DNA of 64,000 bases from Pohlia nutans (GCA_022496805.1 CM040088.1:13981001-14045000); one strand, 5' to 3'. Positions 24,845-36,726 are shown, numbered from the stretch's first letter. Numbers and translations: made by a program. Notes: a model not told the origin generated them from the letters alone.

Positions 24845-25321
24845 TCACTCGCACTTGAGGTACGTGGTGCACTGGCGGCTTTCACTGTTGCTGATGGTGT
24901 CTGAGTCACACAAGTCGTTTGTGTGGGCGGTCACGTAGCACTGTGCGATGGTGACGCCGTTGAGGTTGAGCCCGCCCACGTAGTAGCCCACATTGTTGAC
25001 GTTGGCACTGATGTCCTGCACGCTGCTCTGGCAGTTGAAATCCAGGTTGCCCGGCGCTTGGTTGCCGATGACCGCCCACGATATCCATGAGCCGGAGCAG
25101 ATGCCGCCCAGGTTGGTGTCCGGGTCCAGGCTGCCGAACAGGTACGAGAGGCGGCGCGGGTTGCCCACCAGCCACTCGTTGTACTGCCCGATGAACATAC
25201 CCGTGTAGCCGCTGTCCTGATTGCCCACCACGTACGACACGCCGTGCACTGTCTGCGCACACAGCGCCAGTGCCGTCACCACGCACACGGCCAGCTTCAG
25301 TGCACTACTCATCTTTCCCAT
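24845..25321 (-). CDS. Small secreted six-cysteine protein, copy 3
   Basis: A single exon of 158 codons. The precursor is identical to copy 2, and the mature domain is identical to copies 1 and 2. The shadow frames on both strands are also unchanged between copies 2 and 3, so the nucleotide sequences are essentially the same. The 5' leader has a divergent stretch (around 25,365-25,395) relative to the other copies, so transcript control could differ. A TATA-like box lies at 25,509-25,519. The signal peptide and six cysteines point to an extracellular disulfide-bonded protein; family unknown. Confidence 0.85.
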   Translation of the reverse strand: MGKMSSALKLAVCVVTALALCAQTVHGVSYVVGNQDSGYTGMFIGQYNEWLVGNPRRLSYLFGSLDPDTNLGGICSGSWISWAVIGNQAPGNLDFNCQSSVQDISANVNNVGYYVGGLNLNGVTIAQCYVTAHTNDLCDSDTISNSESRQCTTYLKCE

Positions 25322-25508
25322 CTCGATCGAGAAAATTTCTTGACTCTAACTCGATCTTCAGCGGTCTTCGTAATATATGTTTTGTCACGAGTATCTGATG
25401 GAGTTCGATCGTAATCTGTCACTCTGGCTCTGTTGCTGATCGAGTCACAAGCTGCAGGTAGGAGCTCAGGGAGCTTGAATGTTGATTGAGAATTGGTGAA
25501 GAAACCAC

Positions 25509-25519
25509 GGTATTTGTAG
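25509..25519 (-). promoter_or_regulatory. TATA-like box of secreted-protein gene copy 3
   Basis: Minus-strand CTACAAATACC, conserved in all three units, about 190 bases before the start codon. Confidence 0.45.
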
Positions 25520-25928
25520 TTGCGGGTCCTGTGCAATGGATCGATGCTTGACGGATTTTCTTCCTCGTCGAAAGTCTTGGCGGACACGGCGTGAATGTAG
25601 GGGAAGTCGTCGACTGGAGATCTAGAGCCTGAGTGGAGTTGTTGCTGGGCAAGAGTCTAGAGTGTAAGCTTATCGTCTTTCATATTTCTTCGCCTGAACC
25701 GTGTGCTTGGTGACAGTCAAAAGGGGTGCAGGTCAAAGCTTCCAGGTTGAGGACTGTGCGTTGGTCAACGCCCCACTCATTGAGTGCCACTTGGAGTTCG
25801 GCTTTGATGGCTTGTTCTGCCATGCGTAATTGTGTGAGATAAAATGACTTTTATTTCTCTATTGACTGGAAATCATTGGTGGCCGGGGCAACTAAAGTGA
25901 GTGTGTTGGGCAAAAGAATGTGTGTAAC

Positions 25929-27046
25929 CTAACCCATAACCCTTTGACGCGCCAGCGACCATACTCTGGACGCTGGATTATTTCTGACGCATCACTTCAC
26001 CACATATGGTGATGTTTTTCATCCATCCAAAATTCTCTTGATTCTTGTGCTAGTTGACTACCATTTGTACAATATGGATCTTCAAAATAAGATAATGTGA
26101 ATTTTTGAAAAATGACTAAAGTGGTTAATGTCAAGTTTCATTCTTAGTTCAAAAAGTGAGACCTTAAACATGATTTTTCATAATAAGTAGAATCAAATAA
26201 TGGAAACCATACCATCTTGTAGTGCATGTTATTCCAATATCATTACAATATTCTTTTTATTTTTTGTGTTGATTTTGGATTTTTAATTGAATTTCAATAG
26301 AAAACCTTGCAAAATGAATTTAAAAATACTATTAATAAATATGATGAATCGAGCCGTTCAAATGTTATCTTCACATTGACATTTATAACTTTGTTTTGTT
26401 TATCAACTCCATTTTTATTTTTTATCAAACATTTTATAATGAATCTTTGAAAACAATGTTGAATCGGGACGTTAAAGGGCTAAATGTCCTCACCCCTCCA
26501 GATTTGGTAGTTTTGCAAAGATGCGTTATAAAATGTAACTAAGAGGGATATTTGATTTTGATGTATAAATAAGATTTGTACATTATGCATTTGAATTTCT
26601 ATCCATATGGTTAGATTTGCGATTGCTATCACCAGTATTTTTCTATAAAATTTGAAACTTAGAATTCAAAACTCTATTGTAATTTGATCACGAATAAGAT
26701 ATTGATAATCAAAGAATGAAATTTGTTGTGATGGGTTGAAATGTAATACTCTAAGTGCAGTGAGTTTTGGAGATTATTTTGTTGGTTGATTTTATGAGTT
26801 GACTTTTTCAAGAGCACTTTTACACTGAAATCTTCAAAATAATTTGGTGGAACAATGTGGCATGAAAGGAGGCATAAAATTTTCACAAATCATCTCCTTT
26901 CTAATCGGATCACACGTGCATGAAGCTAACTTCCCGTAAAGATTTCAGTAAAACACCTACACTACAAAAGTGCATGATGGATGAAAAAACAGAGTTCAAA
27001 TATGTTTATCGTTCAAAAAGTGGACAGTTGGACATTTAGGGGTTAA
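25929..27046. mobile_element. TTAA element, family E, split by a family B element
   Basis: Family E starts at CTAA-CCC (25,929), is interrupted by family B (25,940-26,479, ACCCTTTGACGCGCC to GGGACGTTAAAGGG), then resumes CTAA-ATGTCCTCACC at 26,480 and ends GGACATTTAGGGG-TTAA at 27,046. A full relative is at 55,188-55,759. It occupies the same ancestral TTAA as family F in U2 and the empty site in U1. Confidence 0.65.
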
Positions 27047-27698
27047 ACAGAGTTGATGTTTCATAAAGTCCAGACTATTAAAATGGCTACTGAAGTGCCT
27101 AACGTACTTCTAGATTTTTTCAAATCTTCACGTTGATTACATCAATAGTAGAAATCTTGTCTTAAGGAATGGTGTGTCTTTCTTGTTTTTGAGCATCATT
27201 TTCTCCTCTTTCTATTCATTTTCTTGTGAATTTTTTGCTTTTGATAGCTATTACTAATTTGAACATTACAAAAAAAATTAAAGATATTTTTGACCAATGT
27301 AACAATTTTTCCCATGTCCCTTAAGACAGTCAAAAAAGGTCAAAAAAGATTGTTATTTCATCTTTTCACCTCAAAGGCTATAAACTTGCAATCTATTTAA
27401 TCAAATTCTATGAAAATTTTACTATGCATTATTTTGGTAGTGTAAAGCAAAATCCTACGATTAGAGATGCAAAAAAATCATTTCTATGGTTTATTTTAAG
27501 CCTTGTCCAAAATGCCCATCCTCCCTAGAAAACCTCTTTCTCTCTACAACCTCCACTTATGAAGTCTGAATAAAAAAATAAAATGGATCTCCATTTTTGT
27601 ATCAACATATCGAATTCACACAGTGGTTTCCAAAAAAATAGGATACAATTATAAGTTGGATTTGAACTCTGTTTTTTCATCCATCATGCACTTTTGCA

Positions 27699-28359
27699 GT
27701 GTAGGTCTGAGCCAACCTCTCCCATCACACCCTCATCGCCTATTCCAGCATGCTCTATTCGCCCCCAAATTTTTCCAAAATCTCCAGTGAGACAAATTTC
27801 ACCCTCAACCCGTCCACCTAGGAGTCCCAAATCTAAACCTACCGCAGTTCACCTAAACTCAGAGCCTCAGAGAATCCCACCATCAATCGCACAACAAATC
27901 AACCCACCTCGAGGCGAATCAGTGCGAAGTATGTTTGTCAAAAGTTTAATGAAGTCTTTGTTGAAGACTCTCCCAGTGGAGCAAAGGGCAGCATTCATCG
28001 AGGCACACCAAAAGGTAACTCACTTCCCAATTGTTTCTTGCTATAGTCCTTGCTATTGTATTATAGCTAAATTCACTTCTCACTTATGGATATTGTTGCG
28101 GCAGCTCTGTGAGAACGTTGTGGTCAGAACAGCAACAGAGGGCTCAAAGCAACGGAAGAATAAGACACAATGCTGCAACAAGACGGAATGCACTGGGCAG
28201 GTGAAAGATGAGAAAAAGGTGAAGGTTAAGGCTATGAGGAGGAAGGACCAGTCAGAAGAAGGGAAGGAGAAGGGGCCGGCTATCCAGGAAGAAGATACGG
28301 AGTTAGGGGTGCTAGCTCAAATCGATAAACTGATGAATGAATTACAAGTTTTGAGCTGA
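27699..28359 (+). pseudogene. Hypothetical protein fragment upstream of a transposase-like gene
   Basis: The open frame has no ATG. A plausible start is a splice acceptor (TTTTGCAG) at 27,699. The first part is Pro/Ser-rich, followed by a short predicted helix (SLMKSLLKTLPVEQRAAFIE). A possible 90-base intron (28,015-28,104, GT-AG) has no stop and keeps the frame. The C-terminal part is Lys/Glu-rich and ends near ELQVLS. It probably belongs with the next two blocks as one decayed gene of mobile-element origin. No domain is recognised. Confidence 0.35.
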
Positions 28360-28460
28360 AAAATACATTAACTGGGAAGAGTTTGGCATCTAGCCCATGT
28401 GAAAGCTTAAAAGGGTAGAAGACAAGAGCACCAGTTGATCTTCCAATCAAAGTAAAACAT

Positions 28461-29072
28461 GTGAGTGGTGGGAAAGGAGGTGGTAGGGACCTTTCCAGCG
28501 ATTCTTCAAATCCTGTTGCATGCCCTTCTGCTTCTGGTAGTATATTGTGTTCTAATCCTTTGTCATTAGGGACGTGGGAGTGTGTCAGGGATGTGCCTCC
28601 TTGCCAAGTAAACTCCACGGTCTACCCAGTAGGCCAATTTTGGAGGCACATGAAGAATTTCGCCTTTGAAAGAGCTGCTTATACTTTCCCATGGCATCTT
28701 GACTGGTCGCAGCATGACGCTTTAACAAAGAGTAGATTTAAACTTAGATTAAAAAAATTGTACCCCAGGGATTGGGATGATGCATATGTTATGCAAATGA
28801 TTGGGAATAACATTGGAGAGAGGCGAGTGAGGTTACGAAGGAGTTTTGCAAGGGTAGTCAATAAGAATAGTGTCCCGGTAGCTGGTAGGGTTTCCATAGA
28901 CTCTTGGAATGCAATTTTTGATTCACTTTCTAACCCAAAGTACCAAGCTAAATCTGACAAATGCAAGGTTGTTGAGGATGAGTGCACCAGGAGGAAAGGA
29001 TTCACCCATAAGCTGGGCCCAAGAGGAGTACAAGGGTTGGTAACAATGTTTATAAGTCAATTCTGCCCCTAA
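28461..29072 (+). pseudogene. Plant transposase-like (Ptta/En/Spm-type) fragment
   Basis: The open frame lacks an ATG; a splice acceptor near 28,570 could start the conserved part. The block GQFWRHMKNFAF, the basic KSRFKLRLKKLYPRDW, then DSWNAIFDSLSNPKYQ and CTRRKGFTHKLGPRG follow the order W...K...W..l...W-x(n)-K-N/CTRRK...HtxG seen in the plant Ptta/En/Spm transposase-associated family (Pfam Transposase_24 from memory). This protein family travels with CACTA-like elements. The match is by eye and distant. Confidence 0.4.
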
Positions 29073-29200
29073 TTCTGAAATCCTTGGTTGTTACTTTGAT
29101 GTTTTATAATCTTGTGTGTTATAAATACAAATTCTCTATGCAATTTTGTTACGTAGATCTTTGTGTATGCATCCTAAATATAGATCTTTAGAGCTCAAAT

Positions 29201-29681
29201 GGACGAATTCGGGAGGCAACCAACCGATAAAGAGGTTCAATTTGCGAAGCAAAATGGAATTTAGGCCGCAGTGGATAGTGTGCGTCATGGCAACGATGGC
29301 ATTGAAATGCAAGAAGCAGTGCAAGTTACTAAACCAACGAAAAATTATGGGAAAAAAAAACCCAATCCAAAATCAAAGGACGGAGAGAGCGCTGAAGAGG
29401 ATGGCGATGAGTCTAGCGGTGAAGAAGGGGACGAGTCAAGCGATGATAGCGATAGCGAGGGAGCAAGTGGGACAGATGCAGATGGGAGAGGAGACGAGGC
29501 AGCCGAGACTTCAGGTGAGGAGACAGGCAACGAGTCAGGGAGCGAAGACGACAAAGAGAATGAGACAGAAAGCGAAGCCGAGGGCAACGGGACAGGAAGC
29601 GATGACAACGAGGGCGAAGACGATAAAGAGGAGCCGCCGCCGCCCTGTACGGGATCCACTTCGCTCTCCGCAAAATCCTAG
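29201..29681 (+). pseudogene. Acidic low-complexity C-terminal region of the same decayed gene
   Basis: The reading frame runs from ATG 29,201 (MDEFGRQPTDKEVQFAKQ), hits an in-frame TAG at 29,264-29,266, and continues open to 29,681 with a Glu/Asp/Ser/Gly-rich tail. The tail is compositionally extreme, and coding potential rests only on the frame. Together with 27,699-29,072 it looks like one gene broken by stops. Confidence 0.35.
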
Positions 29682-29699
29682 GTGTATGATTGTGCAATT

Positions 29700-32150
29700 G
29701 TAGATAAGGGGAAATATCCTACATGCATAGTTTTTTCTTTTTTCTTTTTAGGTTTCCTAAACCTAAGTACTTACTTGTACAGATGAGGCAATCTAGTAGA
29801 GTAGTATGTTACTTATGAATGATATGGCGGAGTGCAAATTCCAACATTATCACCTGAAACTCTTGAACTAACAGGATAGACTTTGAAGTGTTTATGAACA
29901 CTCCAAAGATTTTGGGACATACTTTAAAACATTGCCAGAGTTTTGAAATCATTTGTGCTTGTCATAAATTGTAATAGTCTTGGCTTGTGGTAAGTAGAAA
30001 TGAAAGTAATAAGGATTGGAATATTGGAAAAGCTCATTTGAAACCAAAACTAACAATCTTGTATGCATGTGAATCCTAAAACCGCTGCTTAAATCCCAAA
30101 AAGGTTATATACAATATGGAATGTATGGTTCTCATTGCAAACGCAATCTGTAGACTATAGTAAAACAAGAGGGTAAAGATGATGACACTAAATTGGGCCA
30201 TAAATCTGCAAATGGAGTTGATACACGTCGCACGTAAATCTATTTTAATATGGGAGGTTTTTATAGTAGATCTAGTTTATTTTAACCCTGGGAATTGTGT
30301 AGGCCTAATATTAGGCTTAATAAATGCAAGAGACCTTGGATGGGGTGCCCATCTGACTTTCAAGTGTGGCATCTCAACCCTTTAAAAATGACCAATACGA
30401 ATACGCCACGCAGCATGTATTGTTTGAACGTAAAATTGACCAATACGAATGCGCCATACGGCATGTACTTTTTGTATGTAAAAGACTACTAAAAAGAAAT
30501 AGTCGAGCAAATCTGAATTCCAAAATACCAAATACCAGATTCACCATTTCCTGTGGTGAAAATTTCATAACCTCATGGTGACATGTTTTACAACTTTATG
30601 GTGAAAATTCATGGTAATTACAATGTAAAATAATTACTAACTACACCTTCCATATAGTGACGATCCTAATGCCACGTGGCTCCTTTTATTACTCAATCCA
30701 CGCTGGCAAAGTGGTATGGGAACGTGCGTTCACATGCTACATACAACGTTGCTAACGTTACACTCTTGATGTGGCACTACTTGTGAGCCCAAAAACCACC
30801 ATGGAGGTGGCCTTTGGTCACAAGAGGTTATTAAAACAAAATTACATGAAGAGTGGAACAAGGGAGGAAAGAAGACAAGAAGAAGATGGGGAACAAGAAT
30901 AAAATGAGGAGAAATACCCCCCGGACCACATTGAAGTGCCTTTCAGTTTTTAGGTCGTCATTTCTTCATCCTAGCTCGGATCGGGGCGTGCCTTAGCTTT
31001 TTAGAAAGCTAAGTTGATTGTGCATCCACCCTCAAAATCTCAAATGCATAAGATCAAAACCCTAGGACTGATTGCTAAAAGACTGGGGCTCTTTCTTCTA
31101 ACCGCCGGTTGGGAAACTCCTTTGACACCCCCAACTTTGGGAGGCAATATCTCCCTCCCTATAACTTGGAATTGGACGTGCCATATACCGATGGAAAGCT
31201 CTACTCACAAGCTACCTACCCTAGAAATCTCAAATAACTTAAACAAGAAACGAGGAATTAATGGAGAAAAGACCGAGAGACCTTCAATGGAGATTAACAA
31301 AAGACATCACACTATACTTGAGTTCAAAGCAACTACTAACACAATAGAGGAGGAGATCAAGAGGAGTGAGAAGGAGGCCCAAGGCCTTCCTTCTGCTATC
31401 AATTAGCCATCACAAAGAGAGAAGAAAGAGAAACAAGATGAATCGATAAACAATGAGAGGGATTCATTTTTGAAGCTTGAAAACAAGCTCTTAAGTACAA
31501 AAGAAGAAGTCGCCAAAGAGGCGGCTCACCCTAACCCTAAGGCTTAAAAGCCCTAACCTAAAGCGTTGACGGAATGACGGATGAATGAAGCTCCAACCTC
31601 CACGGCGCTCCATCTTGAAGAACTTCCACGAATGAATGTAACTCACACACCACCACGAAGTCAAATGGAATAACGAAAATTATCAAGTCACAAACACAAA
31701 CATGAATATCAAAGTTAATCGCACAAGGCCAACGGTAAAAATATTCAACTCTAAATCAAGCAACTAAACCTATTTCTATTTTTTGGATTCACTAGGGGGA
31801 TTTTTTCCTTCTCTAGTTCTTCCTCATCGTTCCATGGATTCACTAGGGGGCTTCATTCCTCCACTAGTCCTTCCACACTCATCTAATCTAAAGCTTAAAT
31901 TTAATGTCAAATGTCCTACCAAAGGCCTTGCAACAACCATCCTCTAATATGCATATTGTATCCACAACTTAATTACCTTAATTTCACCAAAGGACTCCAA
32001 GATTGCATTGTTTGTTAATAATTCATTCATAAAAGCAACAATAAACAACAATTAAGCAAGAGAGCCTTATCAAGCTCTCACACTACTAAAGGCAACGATG
32101 TGCACGTGGGTGGAGCAACGTTCCAAGAGGGCTGGCTAGTAACGACTTCT
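29700..32150. other. Intergenic DNA without recognised genes
   Basis: Only short frames are present. A direct repeat around GGATTCACTAGGGGG occurs at 31,785 and 31,843. The end near 32,080 (GAGAGCCTTATCAAGCTCTC ahead of ACACT) resembles an LTR edge, but no partner LTR was found. Confidence 0.35.
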
Positions 32151-32249
32151 AGTGTATTATGCTACACCTAAGTTGTTGCATATGGTCCAAAATCCTAGTA
32201 GTGAGAGTGCATCAACCAATTACATACTACTACATTTGTCACTACATGG

Positions 32250-33000
32250 AACAATCATTATGGCGGAGAATAAATTTACTAAAGTTAACTTTATAAAGTG
32301 TGGGCAAATCTTGTTAGAGAATAGAACAAAATGCTTGATGTGAGAACCACCTCTGGCTATATTGACAATATTTGGCGTGCAAATATCAAACTCCACACCA
32401 TAAGAGATACTTTATCATCTAGAATTAGGTTTGGTGAGTAGAAAGCGACTGCTGCTACGTCTTCTCTCACCACACTAAAATTGTGATTTAGTGGCCAACG
32501 AGAATTGATGTCTTTTACCACAATTCATTTAAAAGTGAGGAGAATTATAGTGTCCTTACAATACATAACAGTTTTTCAATTGTCCTTTTCACTTCCACTT
32601 AGTATGCCATGTCCTTTCGAAGTGATGAGAGTGACATGAGTTGGCATGCCATGTTTAAATTATGAATTTTTTATTCGTCATTGAAACATTACCTAGGAGG
32701 TTTACTTCAAGTTTTTATCATTTAAAATTTTATAGTAATTTCTTATTACATGAACATTATATCTCCAAAAAGTCAAATAGTATCCATGTTGAGAAATAGT
32801 ATTGGCTCAGACACTAGTCCACAATTCTAGTGTAGTAAAAAGGGTGGTCTTTGGACATCAAGGAATCATGTTAGAGCTTGGTGTTTAAGGCCCATATTGG
32901 TCTTAGCTTGATGTCAATTTGGGCTTTGAGCACCATGCTTTGAGTATATTCATCGGTGTCCAAGGACCATCCTTTCTATATGCACAATAAGTTTGAAGTT
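32250..33000. repeat. Fourth, diverged fragment of the shared tract
   Basis: It is similar along its length to 6,990-7,700 of U1 (for example the TTTGGTGAGTAGAAAGCGACTG region), including the short element with CACTA-like ends at 32,472-32,830. It is more diverged than U1 against U2, so it is an older copy or the tract is itself a dispersed repeat. Confidence 0.7.
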
Positions 33001-33599
33001 GAAATTCCAAAAATAGCATTACAAACAAAGTACATATGTAAAAAAATAGTGACTGCATCAAAAATATTACAAATGCACAAGGTTCTCTAATTTAGCAACT
33101 AATTAAAAAAATTGAACACCAGATTTGTATTTTCAGCTATGTACTTTTGATAGTCTTATAAGTTAGTTTCCTACCAATTATTTTATATTGAGGTAGCTTG
33201 AAAAGAATGTAGCGGACAAAAAGTCATTTTGACCAAAAACAGTGGTGCACCCTACCTTGGAATGCCTTGCACAACTGCCTCAATGTGCGATTGGATTAAT
33301 GCAACAACTAATCAAAATCCATGCATAGTGCGTAATAGATATGGCTTCAACATTGCCAACTTCTCACGCATTGGTGGGAAGGTCCAACATAACTCTTAAA
33401 TTGTACTTCCCTTGCATTACGAGCATGTCTTCTTCTCTAATGATTCGAGGCAGCCTCAATGAAAAATAGTGTGCTGAACGGAAATCAGGTTCCGGATGTT
33501 CTGTGAGACATTTGGGTACATCATAGGAGACATCCAACAATGCTGATGGAAACGTTTGACTGTTAATAGAGACATTCTGTGGAACGTCTGGAAGTTTGA

Positions 33600-35780
33600 C
33601 GTGTACGTTCATGCGTTGTCACAGTGGACATGGGCTATGTCTATTTGTGTGTCCTCGTGGACGTCAAAGCGAACATGCAAGTTTCCCGTGCGGATGTTGA
33701 TGATGATGTAGTCAGGGACATTCGTCCGGACATCCTTACGGACTATCTTCGGGACCAGCTGTCGAACGTTGCGGATGTCATCCCGAACAAGCCAAAAATG
33801 ACATGCGCATGTTCAAAGGGATGTCCGGCAGACGGTCGGAGCGCGCTATTGCGGATGTTCTCTAAGACATCGCGTACATTGTGTGAGACATCGGTGTTGG
33901 TCCGTTGTCACCCACTATGTTTCGGCGAATGTCGGCAGAGACATCCGCCGTAACGTTTCCACGAGCATCGCGGATGTTTCAGATGGAGACATCCAGCCGC
34001 GTTGACGGAAACGTGTGACTGTTCCTCGGGACATTCTGTGGAACATCCCAAAGTTTGACGTATGTGCTTGTGGCTTGTTATCGAGGATGTCGGCTGTGTC
34101 CTCTAGCGTGTCGTAGTGGACGTCCAAACGAACATGCACTGTTCGCTTGCAAATGTTGATGGTGATGTACTCTTGGACATCTATGTTCAAGACAAGTACG
34201 CAAATGTTGCGGATGTCATCCCGGACAAGGCAAGAAGGACATGCGCATGTCTAGCGGGATGTCTCAACAGATGCTCAGAGCGTGCCATTGCGGATGTTCT
34301 CTAAGACATCGTGTGAGACATTGGCGGTGGTCCGTTGTCACCCACTATGTTTTGACGGATGTCGGTAAAGACATCCGCTGTAACGTTTCCATGAGCATCA
34401 CGGATGTTTGAGATGGAGACATCCACCCGCGTTGACGAAAACATGTAATTGTTCGTGGAGACGTTCTGTGGAACGTCTCGAAGTTTGACGTATGTGCTCG
34501 TGGCTTGTCATCGAGGACGTCGGCTATATCCTCTAGTGTGTCATAGGGGATGTTCGAACAAACATACATTGTTCGCTTGCGGATGTTGATGGTGATGTAC
34601 TCTGGGACATCTCTGCAGACATCTTTACGGACTATATTTGAGACGAGCACGCGAACGTTGCTGATGTCATCTCGGACAAACCTAGAACAACATGCGCATG
34701 TCCAGCGGGATGTCCTAGCAAACGTTTGGAGCGCGCCACTCCAGATGACCTCTAAGACATCACGTACATCGAGTGAGACAACCGTGCTGATCCATTGTCA
34801 CTGTTGTCGCCCGCTATGACTACTAGAGAGTGCGTAAAAACCAAGACAAAACCAAGACACATCTGTTGGAACCAACAGAGAATGGGTTTAACGTAGCAAA
34901 CATTTAGTCATCTACACAAAGCCAACAAGTTTTCTCTTGGAACCAACAAGTTCCTGTTGATTTTCTGGAATCAACTGTTCCTAACCCGCACAGAACCAAC
35001 AGAATTTCTGTTGATTTTGTGTGGGTTAGGAACCCCATTTCTCTAGTAGTGTATATTGCGGCGGATGTCGGGAGAGACATCCAGCGTAACGTTTCTAAGA
35101 GCATTGAGGATGTTCTAGATGGAGACATCGAGCGGTGTTCACAGAAATGTCTGACAGTTCCTAGAGACGTTTAGTGTGATGTCCCAAATTTTGACGTATG
35201 TGCTCGTGGCTTGTCATCGACGACGTCGGCTATGTCCTCTAGCATGTCGCAGTGGACGTCTGAGCGAACATGCACTGTTGCCTTGCGGATGTTCACGGTG
35301 ATGTACGCTGGGACATCTCTACGGACATCCATACGGACTATATTGGAGACGAGGCCGTGAACGTTGCAGATGTCATCGCGGGAAGTGAAGAACAACATGT
35401 GCATGTCCAGCGAGATGTCCCATCAGACGTTTTGGAGCACGCCACTCCGGATGACCTTTGAGACATCGCGTACATCCAGTGAGACATCCGTGTTGATCCG
35501 TTGTCACCTTTGTCGCTTGGTATGTCTCGGCGGATGTCCGCAGAGACATCTATTGTAACGTATGCAGAAGCATCCCGGATGTCTCAAATAGAGACATCCA
35601 GCTATGTTCAGGGAGACATCTGACCGTTCCTTGGGACGTTCTGTATGACGTCCCGAAGTGTGATGTATGTGCTCGTGCCCTGTCATCCCGGACTTCTTAG
35701 CAAACATTCACTGTTGCATTGTGGATGTTCATGGGGATGTACTCTGAGACATTGGAGTTGAAGACTTCAGACATCGTCAT
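33600..35780. repeat. Tandem array of about 430-480-bp repeats dense in GGATGTC/GACATCC
   Basis: The anchor TGTTGATGGTGATGTACTC or a close variant recurs at 33,695, 34,154, 34,584, 35,290 and 35,725, spacing about 430-480 once the 234-bp insertion is removed. Within each repeat the short motif GGATGTC and its inverse GACATCC recur in both orientations every few tens of bases. Open frames of about 100 codons on both strands are by-products. A subterminal transposon region is the likeliest explanation. Confidence 0.7.
34818..35051. mobile_element. CACTA-type MITE, 234 bp
   Basis: The right end is the complement of CACTACTAGAGA; the left end reads GACTACTAGAGA. The 3-bp TAT flanks both ends, as expected for CACTA elements. 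The interior holds a strong hairpin (34,979-35,028, CCTAACCC.../...GGGTTAGG). It interrupts the array. Confidence 0.65.
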
Positions 35781-36470
35781 GGATCTTCTATGACGGCTAG
35801 GACGTCTATGTTGACATCCCCAGGAATGTCTAGGGAAACATGTATATGCCATTGTGACGTTGGTGAAGCGGATGTTTAAAGTGACGTTGATCTAGACATA
35901 GTATGACGTGTCAGCTCGTCCGATGTGGAATTTTCCATGCTATGTAGATGAAGAGCTGTAAATTATAAAATTATTAATATTTCCATGTGTTTTTGGTCCC
36001 AAAAATTTCATAAAATCATCCTATATTATAAATAACTATTTTTGACAGAAAAGCATCTTTAATAAGAAAATATTATTAAAATTATAATATTTAAATATTT
36101 AAATATTCATAAACGAATTTAATATATTTTATAATATTATAATATAATATAATTTTTATAATATAATATTATAATATTCAGAAATATATATAATATATCA
36201 TTATAATTTTATAATTTTACAATTTTATACAAAATAGACGAATGAAAAATACTGAGATTATAAGATAATAATTATAATAACAATATACCAGAGTTTTTTT
36301 TTATTATAAAATAAAATTATAATGTAAAAAAAAAAAGAGTATTTAATAAGATGAAGCCTTTTGTCTTTTGCACTTGCAAACCCTGCCCTTTTTGCTGATT
36401 TTTTTACATCCAGGCTGCATTTTACCTCACATCTCAGTAACTTTCAAGAACTTACCCACGGTCAAACCAG
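35780..36470. other. AT-rich spacer in the CACTA-like region
   Basis: Very AT-rich, with runs of TTATAATAT. No gene or recognisable repeat boundary is seen. Confidence 0.4.
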
Positions 36471-36726
36471 AATCCCTTGCCAACGTGGCAATTGAGTGTC
36501 TCTATGGATGTCCTGTCTGACGTCCTCATAAACGGCTACGTTTCTACCAACATCTTTGCATTTCTCCGCTAACATGCCTATGTTTTGGCACGATCATCCC
36601 AACTTTGTCCACTAAACGCGTTGATGTTGTTACGTTTTTCGTGACATCCATGTTTAGCACACAGACATCACAAAAACACGTCTGCGTTTTCCCGAAACGT
36701 CTCCAAAAACACGGGTTTCTTATAGT
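36471..36726. mobile_element. CACTA element terminus
   Basis: The sequence ends GGGTTTCTTATAGTG, i.e. the complement of CACTATAAGAAACCC, the classic plant En/Spm (CACTA) end. The preceding 250 bases again hold GACATCC/GGATGTC-type motifs shared with the array at 33,600-35,780, so array and terminus probably belong to one element. The opposite end was not found. Confidence 0.55.

Larger units (their letters stand above)
24240..27650. repeat. Segmental duplication unit 3 (U3), truncated
   Basis: It begins with a segment shared with 4,095-4,170 (GTACACCATGGCC onwards), followed by about 170 bases (24,340-24,510) absent from U1. It contains gene copy 3, then stops matching U1/U2 around 27,650 inside a family C TTAA element. 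Confidence 0.8.

Noticed and set aside
29345..29659. Ser/Leu-rich minus-strand frame
   Set aside because: Shadow of the acidic low-complexity tail on the other strand.
30780..32085. Possible LTR (TGTGAGAGC edge near 32,080)
   Set aside because: No second LTR, primer-binding site or polyprotein fragment could be found.
33624..35707. About ten 60-110-codon frames on both strands in the GGATGTC array
   Set aside because: They follow the repeat, are not continuous, and lie on both strands at once; repeat DNA rather than genes.
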